Assembly (NCBI GenBank): GCA_943735955.1
Contig: OX030963.1
Coordinates: 7,692,431 to 7,756,430 of the forward strand
DNA: 64,000 nt
Source of the DNA: Piscicola geometra
Lineage: Eukaryota; Annelida; Clitellata; Hirudinida; Piscicolidae
Reading direction: 5' to 3'
In this document: in pieces, positions 23,465 through 64,000 of the stretch
Layout of the letters: each line of letters opens with the position of its first letter
Numbering within the stretch: position 1 is the stretch's first letter
Program-made: the position numbers and the translations under genes
The notes under the pieces: generated by a model
The model's database searches: none
Told to the model about the DNA's origin: nothing
Seen by the model: the letters and a program-made list of their open reading frames with translations, nothing else

Positions 23465-24198
23465 ATGAAAAAAGCTAGAAGGCATTGCCAAAATAACCCA
23501 GACGTTTTTTGTTATATGGTGAGTATACTCTACTTTCTAACAGAAATCCAGTGACTAATTTCCTAAAGATGGCTTACCACAGCTATTTTAAATTTAAGCA
23601 TGGTGACCAAGATAAAAATTGGGCTCCACACATGGTGTGCAAGACATGCACAGAGAATCTGCGTCGTTCGACCAAAGGCAAGATGAGGAGCTTAAAGTTT
23701 GGTATTCCTATGGTTTGGAGGAAACCAAAAAACCACGCTAATGACTGTTATTTTTGTGCTGTTGATGTAAAAAGAATTAAAAGAAATAACAGAAATAGTC
23801 TTGAATATCCTGATCTGGAATCAGCACGTCGTCCAGTTGCTGATTGCAACGAAACTCCTGTACCTGTTCCCACTGAACTAGACAGTGAAAGGGAGAAAAA
23901 TTCATCTGTTGAAGAGAAAGAAGATGATGATGACATATTACTCAATAAAGATGTTTCAACTTCAATTTTACAAATAGAACTAAATGATTTAGTTCGTGAT
24001 CTCAACTTATCTAAATCAGCTGCTGAACTTTTAGCATCTAGACTGAAAGATAAAAATATTCTTTGTGACGATGTTCGAATAACTTTTTATCGAAACAGAC
24101 ATCAAGAGTACCTGCATTTTGTATGCTGGACACTGAAAAGAGATGTGTCTACAAATGAGCACTCTAGAGGTTGCAAAAAAAGAAAATTTATGCTTTGA
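23465..24198 (+). pseudogene. Longest copy of the repeated 'HCQNNPDVFCY...ELLASRL' protein family
   Basis: It starts at an ATG at 23465 (MKKARRHCQNNPDVFCYM). A small deletion near 23517 shifts the frame into EYTLLSNRNPVTNFLKMAYH and on through WAPHMVCKTCTENLR, CYFCAVDVKRIKR, an acidic stretch (about 23890-23930) and DLVRDLNLSKSAAELLASRL, then ITFYRNRHQEYLHF, ending early at 24198. CxxC pairs (CKTC, CYFC) suggest zinc binding. I recall this protein type as widespread, multi-copy and uncharacterised in invertebrates, probably transposon-associated; no activity is known to me. The missing C-terminal ESSKRSLK segment survives in other copies here. Frameshifted and truncated, so probably inactive. 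Confidence 0.6.
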
Positions 24199-24549
24199 TT
24201 GTTTAATGAAAAACTTGACATTCTTTTTATGTTATTTTTTACTTATACTTACCATTTAAAAAACTAATGAATTTGAAGTTTTATATATGTTAAATTTATG
24301 TTGTATTATAAATAATTTTTTTCAAATAAACAGACTCTAAAATAAATAGTAATATAAAAATATGAAAAAAACCGCAACAAATGTCAGAAAGATTTCATTG
24401 AAAATTTATATTTTTAAAAATTAAAATAGTTTAAAAACTTGACCTGATGCAGAAAAACTGAAATCATTTTTGAAATCAGCAGCTGAGATTCTGTATAAAT
24501 CAGTTTAAAAAGTTCAGACAGCAGAAATATTTTTGTTTTTGTTGCCTTG

Positions 24550-24615
24550 TGTAATATATGCTCTAGGATATATATGATATATGAATATATGATATATGAA
24601 TATATGATATATTGC
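24550..24615. repeat. (TATATGATATATGAA)n
   Basis: Three to four imperfect 15-16-bp copies. Confidence 0.7.
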
Positions 24616-25029
24616 TCTAGAGTTCACTTTGCATTATTTGTATTAGGTGAGACTTTGAATTAAAAGAAAGAAAATGACCCATGTTCTTGGTAGTATCGGT
24701 ATTCTATTCATATAAAAACTGCATATCGTGGCGTCATTTAATGTTTTCACATTTTATTTCTACTTTGTCGAAAGACGTTTTTTAAGATTTTTTTAGTTTT
24801 CACTCATTTCTTTAATGTTAGTTTGGTTAGTTTGTTTGTTATATTGTATAATATATTTATACTTATTTTTTACTTTTTTTTCAAATAAGTTCATGTGCTG
24901 CATCATTTAAAATAAAAATAAAATATAATTTCTGATTCATAAAATCTATGTTTCAATTTAGTTTTGAATACATACCAGCGAGACAAGAAGCCCACAAATC
25001 TGATCTAATTACATTTTTTTCAATGATTT

Positions 25030-25200
25030 TAGGTTTTCATGATTATCACTTATAAGAGAAAGATCTATAAGGGCAGTTATAGTATTAAAGCCTTGAAGAA
25101 TGACGGGGTTGAAAAGAAAATTATCCAAATTAAAGCAGAACTTAAAGGTGCCCATGTTAAGGGATTTTTAATACTGCTTCTAAGTGATAAAAAACTATAA
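25030..25200 (+). pseudogene. N-terminal helix-turn-helix scrap of a pogo/Tigger-like transposase
   Basis: It reads MIITYKRKIYKGSYSIKALK then NDGVEKK. The TYKRKT...ALKNAV pattern opens many pogo/Jerky-like transposases. A second, inverted copy lies at about 25690-25790 (minus: MVRTYKRKTNND). Confidence 0.45.
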
Positions 25201-25293
25201 ATTATTGCATTAAATACTTCAATATCTTAGCTATGTTCACTTTTTTTCCATTTTTAAATCCTAAATTTTCTATCTCAAAAAACGATTACCCGG

Positions 25294-26600
25294 GGCAAGA
25301 CGCACCATTCATAAGCTTTTTTTCTTGAACTTTATTTTTGATTATTTAAAAAAATTTAACAAGAAAATGCAACTAAATATTTTCATATTTCATTGAAACA
25401 ATTTTAAATGGAAATAATAATGAATTTTGTTTGTTTGTTCACAATCTTTAGTAAATTTTGAAACTGAAAATGGACAAAAATCACATAGGAAATCTGAAGA
25501 GCTGACTCCACTTGTACAATCTTCATGTGCGCATCCATCATGGTAGCCACACACACTGGATACATTTTTTACTGCAAGAATCCATGTATGAGAGGACTAG
25601 TTAATGGAAACACATATCTTCCTAAGGATTCAGGCTTTCCTACTTGTCCTTTAATGTGCCTTGTGATATATGAGTGCTGCTTTCATTTTTCTCGTTTTCC
25701 CTTCAACTCCGTCATTTACAGCATTCTTCAAGGTTTCAATTCCTTAAATGTCATTATTGGTCTTTCTTTTATAAGTGCGAACCATGCGAACCTGAAAATA
25801 TAGAAACGTTTCTTAATTAGATCAGATGTTTGCGTCTTGCTCCGCAGGTATATGTTTTTTTGTTGTTTTTTTTTTCAATGGTCTGTATTATTCACAGCCT
25901 GACCGACGCAGGCCATGTTACAATGGTTCTGAGAACCATGATTCTTATGCGCCAGAGGCGCCACTCCACACGATGTACACATTTCTCAATGCATACGTCG
26001 CAAACACCGCATCACATACACTAGGTATATGATAGTTCACGGTTGCTTGTCAGGGATTCAAACTGGCGACCTTTAAGTTGCAAGTCCGACGTCTACCATC
26101 TAAGCCATCTCCGCTCCCCATGCTCCGAACTTATTTAAAAATTAGATGTTACGAATAGGTAATGAAATGTTATTTTTGCTGTAATTGATGCAAAATATAT
26201 TCAATTTTAACAAAGATTAAAGGTTTAATATGAATATATTGTAAAATAAAGAAATAGGATGAAACAAACTAACCAAATTAACATCAATGTATCAAAAAAC
26301 AATTTCAAATTGCTGGAAAAACAGGCGTTGCACATCCTTTTAGTAAAAAAAAAGAAGCTGGAGGCATTTTGAAATATTTATCAAGCGTCCAGAACCAACC
26401 AGTGTAGGACGTGCCAGTGGATTTAATAAAACAAGTGTTTATATGTATTTCAGCATTTATAAAGAAGAAATCATGAAAAATATAATAGATGCAAAAAGAA
26501 TTTAAAAAATGTGTATTCCATTGTTAAATATTTTTAAATGATCAAAAAATAAAGTGAAAAAATAGCTGTTAGATAGGCGTCTTGCCCCGCTAGCCGGGTA
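25294..26600. mobile_element. Degenerate pogo-like element with GGGGCAAGACG ends
   Basis: TTACCCGGGGCAAGACGCAC at 25288-25307 and GGCGTCTTGCCCC at 26577-26589, followed by GCCGGGTAA, form inverted ends. Inside are the inverted HTH scrap and, at 26375-26440, KRPEPTSVGRASGFNKTSV, a transposase linker resembling RKPEGTSLSKTTSFNQHNV at 49.8 kb. A family 2 SINE has inserted at about 25880-26120. Confidence 0.5.
25880..26122 (-). mobile_element. tRNA-derived SINE, family 2, copy 4 (long subfamily)
   Basis: The minus strand starts GGGGAGCGGAGATGGCTTAG (box A), then GTCGCCAGTTTGAATCC (box B). It continues through 'gtatgcattgagaaatgtgt' and 'tggcgcataagaatcatggt' to 'gcctgcgtcggtcaggctgt' and an A-rich tail (T-run at 25858-25877 on plus). 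Collinear with 15603-15833. Confidence 0.88.
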
Positions 26601-26604
26601 AGGC

Positions 26605-27330
26605 GCTCCTTTCAGTATCTTCAGGAGAATTATTTTTCCTTTAGAAAATTTATTATTTAAAATTAAAATGAAATTAGCTTAGATATTGAGGTATTTGCAA
26701 ACCGCTTTTGAATGTAAGAAAAGCGCTATATGAATACATTTAATTAAATTTAAAAAATTGATTAGTATTAAGGCCTCAAAATTTTCCCCCTGAAAGTGCT
26801 CTTCAAAAAAATTATTTTATCTGCCACCTTTTCCATCTTCAATTTGTTTCAATCCTGCTAGAAATCTATTTTAAAATGGAATAATGAAAAATAAAATTAG
26901 GATCATCTGAAGAGTATTTAGCTAATCCGTTTTTATTAGTTTTTGAAACGATTTAATTTGTTTCTGCCAGTAAAGCTGATCAAGGACATTTATAAAAATA
27001 TATTATTCTTTATCAATTTTTCAATTTTTACAAATAGTTCATGATTTATTTTTACACAATAGTTTATTTTTATTTTTGAAAAATATATTGGAGTTTAAGC
27101 TCACGCATAGATGCTCAGTCACCGGTGATCGATCTTTTTCTAACTCATGTCACTTCTTTTATTGTTCACTTAAAAATGCACATAAAGTTAAGACTTTCAG
27201 ATTTTTATTTTAGGTTATAATTTTCTGAAAAAAAATAAAAGTGATTTTTTCCGAGACATAAATATTGAGAAATAAAACGAAATTTGAAATGTGTGGTTGA
27301 ACGATGGGTATTTGAGAGATGCTATCAAGC
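26605..27330. other. AT-rich DNA, nothing recognised
   Basis: No coding or repeat signal noticed. Confidence 0.5.
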
Positions 27331-27331
27331 C

Positions 27332-28106
27332 ATCTATACATCCATCCATCCATCTATCCATCCATCTATCCATCCATCTATCCATCCATCTATCCATCCA
27401 TCTATCCATCCATCCATCTATCCATCCATCTATCCATACATCTATCCATCCATCTATCCATTCATCTATCCATCCATCTATCCATCCATCTATCCATCCA
27501 TATATCCATCCATCCATCTATCCATCCATCCATCTATCTATCTATCTATCCATCCATCTATCCATCCATCTATCCATCCATCTATCCATCCATCTATCCA
27601 TCCATCTATCCATCCATCTATCCATCCATCTATCCATCCATCTATCCATCCATCTATCCATCCATCTATCCATCCATCTATCCATCCATCTATCCATCCA
27701 TCTATCCATCCATCTATCCATCCATCTATCCATCCATCTATCCATCCATCTATCCATCCATCTATCCATCCATCCATCTATCCATCCATCTATCCATCCA
27801 TCTATCCATCTATCTATCCATCCATCTATCCATCCATCTATCCATCCATCTATCCATCCATCTATCCATCCATCTATCCATCCATCTATCCATCCATCTA
27901 TCCATCCATCTATCCATCCATCTATCCATCCATCTATCCATCCATCTATCCATCCATCTATCCATCCATCTATCCATCCATCTATCCATCCATCTATCCA
28001 TCCATCTATCCATCCATCTATCCATTCATCTATCCATCCATCTATCCATCCATCTATCCATTCATCTATCCATCCATCTATCCATCCATCTATCCATCCA
28101 TTATAC
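27332..28106. repeat. 12-bp satellite (CCATCCATCTAT)n, about 770 bp
   Basis: A (CCAT)/(CTAT) mosaic dominated by the 12-mer, with variant blocks near 27430-27545 and 27795-27830. The long Ile/His/Pro/Ser frames (plus) and Trp/Ile/Asp/Gly frames (minus) are artefacts. Confidence 0.96.
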
Positions 28107-28169
28107 AATGGATGGATAAACTACAATACAATACAAAGACTAATATAAATAACGTGCATAAACTCGGAC

Positions 28170-28605
28170 GACCTTTAAATCCTTGGTCAATAACCATCTT
28201 ATGGATCGTACTTGCAGTAAAGAACCATAGCAGGTTTGAGTCATCTTGTTGATGTGTGTCGTCATGGTGAGATCTTTGTCGAGATAAACTCCTAGGTTTC
28301 TGACACTTTCAGAATGAATTATCTCATTCTGACAAATGCGAACTGGATGGTTGGGAGTGTAAACAGAATTTCAATGAGATGAGAGCTCATGGTGCCCAGT
28401 ACATCATCTTCCTTATTGTGAAGAGACCTAGTGTTGCGCCGATAAACTTTCTCATGGACAACTGGCACAGCCTTTTAAGAACGTGTCAGTTTTGGCGTTT
28501 CTTTACAAGTTTTCCGCCTCGTCTGCCACGATAGTGCCAATGCTGGCGGTGCCTTGCCAAGTCTGTTGATCTGGTCTGTTCATTGTTACTCTCGCCTTTA
28601 GGCTA
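28170..28605 (-). mobile_element. Inverted L2/CR1-like LINE fragment
   Basis: 28178-28350 is a close reverse match to 18290-18460 of the LINE in the hAT element ('gatgtgtgtcgtcatggtga', 'gagataaactcctaggtttc'). 28400-28605 contains a separate minus-strand region (HYRGRRGGKLVKK) that may be an upstream part of the same LINE type. Confidence 0.75.
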
Positions 28606-28609
28606 AGCT

Positions 28610-29110
28610 TCTTTTTTTTCTTTTCTTTAAAATTAAAATATATTGGCATAAAAAACAATAATAGTTTAAAACCCTAATAAAACAATTTTGTGTTAAATAA
28701 ACTAAGACAAACTTACATAAAAAATATTTTGGATTAATTAAGGAGGCAAAAAAGCAATGTTAAAATGAAACCGTTAAATTATGCGGATTAACTTACCGGG
28801 AATTTTGTAAAGAAAATCTCTAAAACCTTGTAATTATGAAATTTTAGCTGAATATAACAAAATTAATCAATCTAAACTACAAATAAAACATTAATATAAA
28901 CTATGTTATTTTCAGAAAAAAAAACTTGAAGACTGAGCAATTTTTAAAAAGGCAACTGTAATGGCACCTAATATCATAAAGGAAAAGATAGGTGGATGGC
29001 TGGATGAGTGGTTAGAGAAAATTTTAGAACGAAAAATAAAGAGAAAAAATCATGATTGGTTTTCTGTAAAAACAAGTTATAAATGAAATGTTGAATCAAC
29101 GTTAAAAATA
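28610..29110. other. AT-rich DNA, nothing recognised
   Basis: No signal noticed. Confidence 0.5.
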
Positions 29111-29118
29111 AGTACATA

Positions 29119-29204
29119 TGTACACACACACACTCACACACACACACAAACACACACACACACACATACACATACATACTCACACACACAAACACACGCA
29201 CATG

Positions 29205-29235
<31 letters not shown>

Positions 29236-29275
29236 ATACACACACACACATACACATACATACTCACACACACAG
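29119..29275. repeat. (CA)n microsatellite with internal duplication
   Basis: CA repeat with a block 'acacatacacatacatactc' occurring twice (about 29162 and 29245). Confidence 0.92.
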
Positions 29276-29890
29276 AACATTATCCAAAGCGTCATATTAA
29301 CAAACAAAGATTGGAAAGCTTAAATATCCTTTATTTTCCAATCGTTATCTTTTTCACCATCACAAACCTCATTATCACCAGCACCACCAGCATCATCACC
29401 ACCAGCATCGGCATCATCATCAGGACTTAGGCAATTACACGCAGCTCATGTAACGTAGAAAGAATTTCAAGGGTTTTAAGGGAGTTGAATGCCTTCGTGG
29501 AAAACACACAAAAGAAAGAGTTGCGAAAAATGTAAATGCCAGGGAAATATTCAGAGTATATTGATAATGTTCTCAAGTAACCGTTGAACAGGTAGATGCT
29601 CCAAAATAAGTCTCAGCAAGAAAAACTCAAAGTTCAAAGTTTTCAGCAAACAAACAGTTTTTGTAGAAATATGAATGAGAAATAGAAGCTTGGAAATTGA
29701 ATAGAATAAAGAAATAAAATAGAGGAGAAAGCGAGTAGAGTTATGGCTTGCATAAAAATAAAACATACCGCGAAAACATTTGATGAAGTAGGCAATAAAT
29801 AGAGCTCTCCCAGGTGGTGTATTGTTCGCATGTAGTTTTGGCGGTTTGGTGTTGGTATGTAGTTAAAGTGATGTGGTTGTGGGTGCATGC

Positions 29891-31752
29891 GGATGTAGGA
29901 TAAAAAGCCTCTCGGAGAAAAAGCCTTCGGATAAAATACCTTCTACAAAAAGCCTCCCGGAAAAAAAACCTCTTGGAGAAAAAGTCTCTCGGAGAAAAAG
30001 CCTCTTTGTTAATGTTTTAGTATAAATAAAACGGACTTTTTTTTTAAAAAACGGATTTTTTTATAAATTCGTATCACAATTTTAAATAAATAAAACAAAC
30101 TATATTTTTTTAAATTACATAATTAAAACGAACTATAATTATAACTATAACGGACTTTATTTTTTTAATAGATTTGTTTCACAATTTTAAATAAATAAAA
30201 CGGACTATATTTTTAAAAAATACATAATTAAAACGAACTTTAATTTATCAAATACAACAAAAATTATTGGTAAACGGATAAAAAGTCTTCAGAATAAAAA
30301 GTTTTCAGGATAAAAAGTCTTCAAGATAAAAAGTCTTCAGGATAAAAAGTCTTCAGGATAAAAAGTCTTCAGGATAAAAAGTCTTCAGGATAAAAAGTCT
30401 TCAGGATAAAAAGTCTTCAGAATAAAAAGTCTTCAGAGTTAAAAGTTTTCAGAATAAAAAGTCTTCAGGATAAAAAGTCTTCAGGATAAAAAGTCTTTAG
30501 GATAAAAAGTTTTCAGAAAAAAAATCTTCAAAAAATTAAATTTTAAGGAAAAATACGTGATTAATACGTGATCCTTAAAACTTAAAGAATAAAATGTGAT
30601 ACTTTTATCTAATTTTTGCTATACATTTTTCTCGAAATAGCCTTTGAATAAATTTGACTTGGCTGTTGTTGTTTCGTCACTTTAACCATAAGGAAATAAT
30701 GTTTAAGGAAGAATACGTGATCCTTAAAACTAAAAGATTGAAATTTTATACTTTTATCTAATGTTTGCTCAATTTTTTTTTCATTCTGGAAATAGCATTT
30801 GAATAATTTTGACTGGGTTGTTGATTCCTCACTTTAATCATTAAGTTTTCTGCTGGTTCTCGATCGTGATTATTTTTTCTTGAAAATAAATTTTTGAAGA
30901 TTTTTTCTCTGAAGAGTTTTATCCTGATGACCTTTTATCCTGAAGACTTTTTGTTCTGAAGACTTTTTATCCTGAAGACTTTTTATCCTGAAGGTTTTTT
31001 ATCCTGAGAACTTTTTTTCTAAAGACTTTTTATCCTGAAAACTTTATCCTGAAGACATTTTATACTGAAGACTTTGTATTCTGATGACTTTTATCCTGAA
31101 GACTTTTTATCCTGAAAACTTTTTATTCTGAAGACTTTTTATCTTGAAGACTTTTTATCCTGAAGACTTTTTATCCTGAAGACTTTTTATCCTGAAAACT
31201 TTTTATCCTGAAGACTTTTTATTCTGAAGACTTTTTATCCTGAAGACTTTTTATCCTGAAGGCTTTTTATTCCGAAGACTTTTTTTTCTGAAGACTTTTT
31301 ATCCTGAAGACTTTTATCCTGAAGACTTTTTATCCTGAAGACTTTTTATCCTGAAGACTTTTTATCCTGAAGACTTTTTATCCTGAAGACTTTTTATCCT
31401 GAAGACTTTTTATCCTGAAGACTTTTTATCCTGAAGACTTTTTATCCTGAAGACTTTTTATCCGTTTACCAATAATTTGTATTGTATTTTATAAATCGTT
31501 TTAGGTATGTATTTTAAAAAAATATAGTCCGTTTTATTTGTTCAAAATTGTGAAACGAATCTACAAAAAAATCCGTTTTTTATATAAAAAGTCCGTTTTA
31601 TTTATACTAAAATATCAACAAGGAGGCTTTTTCTCCGAGAGGCTTTTTCTCCGAGAGGCTTTTTCTCCAAGAGGTTTTTTTTCCGGGAGGCTTTTTGTAG
31701 AAGGTATTTTATCCGAAGGCTTTTTCTCCGAGAGGCTTTTTGTCCGTTCCCC
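29891..31752. mobile_element. Foldback element, 1.86 kb, with tandem-repeat arms
   Basis: The two ends are long inverted copies. The left runs from 29891 (AAAAAGCCTCTCGGAGAAAA at 29902 on); the right ends at 31752 with the complement. Both arms go through CCTTCGGATAAAATACCTTC, AACCTCTTGGAGAAAAAG, AAATAAAACGGACTTTTT and ATTATTGGTAAACGGAT, then enter arrays of a 16-mer (AAAAAGTCTTCAGGAT): about 16 units on the left (30277-30535) and about 35 on the right (30906-31463, inverted). A central 370 bp holds a direct duplication. GGGTGCATGC flanks both sides (29881-29890, 31753-31762). Structure and target size recall Foldback/MULE-like elements. No coding capacity. Confidence 0.88.
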
Positions 31753-31762
31753 GGGTGCATGC

Positions 31763-32449
31763 ATGTTTTGGTGTAGTTGTGGGCTTGTGGTGTGTGGTGT
31801 GGTTGTTTGTTTGTGTCAAGTGGTTGCAGTGGTCTTGTGTTGTTACGTAGTGGTTGTTTTGAGTGCCGTTTTTTGGGGCTGATGAATAAGTTTGGTGGAA
31901 AAGTTTACAAAGTTTGCATAAAAGTTTGTAAAAACTCTGAAAATTAATTAACGATTTTGTAAAATGAAACTTTAAAAAATTAAGTTAGTTTTTTCAATGA
32001 GGAAACCACTCAAAAGTATTTCATTATACTATTTTTTAAAGATTCATTAAGAAACAAAAAACAAGCGTTTTGAAAAAGAATATTTTATCTTTAGAAAATT
32101 TCGCTGGCTTGGGAATTTCAATTGCCTACTTATTGAAAAATTCTCTTTAAATAAAAGCAAAAAGATATGTGAAAGTTTTTTTGTTGCAATAAAGTCTCGA
32201 AAAGGTAAAGTATTCAATGGTATCAGTGAAATCAACATGTCGCTTTCATGCTCTCAACGTAAGGACTCTGAAACATTCTCGTGAGAATATTTCAGAGTGG
32301 CAATAGTATTAACAGAAAAGTAATGTGAAGAGGAAAAAAATTAAGGATTGGGAGATGAGAAAGAGAGGATGATGCGATGATGGCGATAAGTCACTAGTTC
32401 AGACAAACATTTTCTTTGAGACGATGTTTATGATTATACTTCTAGTGGT
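31763..32449. other. No gene recognised
   Basis: 31763-31880 is G/T-rich (GTGTGGTTGT-like); the rest is AT-rich. The upstream half of C1A was looked for here and not found. Confidence 0.5.
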
Positions 32450-33181
<732 letters not shown>

Positions 33182-33188
33182 ACGACAG

Positions 33189-63561
<30,373 letters not shown>

Positions 63562-64000
63562 GTCAGTTTTCTTGGCTGTTTTAAGTCTTTTCTGTTTTTT
63601 TATTGTTGTTGACATCGCTTTTAGTTCACAGCTCTTTCTCCGCTCGACCGAACCAACCCGGTCTTGTGAAATATTAACATCTATCCTTTTCTTTCTCTCA
63701 GAGCCTAATCACATTGCTTAGTTAAGATGAGCTATTCTCTCTCTTTCTCCACTTTTTCATACATGAGTATTATACTACGGTAAAAAACGGTAGATAGAAA
63801 ATGGCGTAGTTGGGTCGCAAGTGTTTTGGCTCGCCCACCGGTGTTGTCTTCCCTTTTCAACTGTGCTCCTTGCATCCATCAGCTCGGGAAGTTTCATACT
63901 TCTTATGAGAAGGCTCTTGATTGCCGACCATGTGACACACTACGGTAGGTCGACTTTGTCTGCTGCTTTGTCCCTTGGACACAAGTGTGTCAGAGAATCC
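63562..64000. other. PKC intron, unassigned GC-richer end
   Basis: 63562-63780 is T-rich intron with a decoy TTTCTCTCAG. 63790-64000 is GC-richer and partly open (plus: LARPPVLSSLFNCAPCIHQL) but is not the expected kinase continuation; possibly a LINE piece cut by the window edge. Confidence 0.35.

Noticed and set aside
27215..28252. Long frames of HPSI and WIDG repeats on both strands
   Set aside because: Product of the CCATCCATCTAT satellite.
63680..63720. Exon after TTTCTCTCAG as the next PKC exon
   Set aside because: The sequence following the AG does not encode the expected PPF-type kinase continuation and hits stops at once.

Overview
The window is AT-rich animal (metazoan) genomic DNA and most of it is intronic. 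Evidence for this is a protein kinase gene split into at least 14 short exons with GT-AG junctions, introns from about 0.2 to 10 kb, tRNA-derived SINEs, non-LTR retrotransposon remnants, hAT, piggyBac and pogo/Tigger-type DNA transposons, and very long micro- and minisatellites. There is no bacterial-style gene organisation. The species cannot be named from the sequence; an invertebrate is a reasonable guess, no more.

The only host gene recognised is a plus-strand conventional-type protein kinase C (PKC) gene running from about 33.19 kb past the right edge. Fourteen exons join without a phase break or stop into 468 codons: second half of C1A, C1B, a calcium-type C2 domain, a short lysine-rich hinge, and the kinase domain from the glycine loop to the DWW region. 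The 5' exons (N-terminus, first half of C1A) were not found to the left, and the C-terminal kinase and AGC-tail exons lie beyond base 64000. Several normally conserved residues differ: C1B proline 11 is Ser, the third Gly of the glycine loop is Ala, the residue before FCGTPD is Ser, and APE is SPE.

Layout. 0-13 kb: nested remnants of repeat families, tRNA-SINEs, a 1.07-kb 14-bp minisatellite. 13.7-14.4 kb: (CTA)n. 15.2-20 kb: SINE, remnant of a repeated protein-coding family, and a 2,498-bp hAT-type element with 8-bp target duplication carrying an L2/CR1-like LINE. 21-28.6 kb: minisatellites, SINEs, one fairly long copy of the repeated protein family (23.47-24.20 kb), a degenerate pogo-like element, a 12-bp satellite, an inverted LINE fragment. 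29.9-31.75 kb: a 1.86-kb foldback element with tandem-repeat arms and a 10-bp target duplication. 32.45-33.18 kb: nearly pure (TAC)n abutting a 32-nt PKC microexon. 33.2-64 kb: the PKC gene, whose introns hold further transposons (1.4-kb TIR family, Tigger, hAT, piggyBac, SINE, LINE). Simple repeats lie unusually close to several splice sites; one 346-bp intron is almost entirely (CA)n.

The strongest candidates for undescribed biology are the foldback element, the splice-site-adjacent satellites, the divergent PKC residues, the SINE/LINE pair with a shared 3' end, and several uncatalogued repeat families with conserved short reading frames. All statements come from reading the sequence; no search was run.
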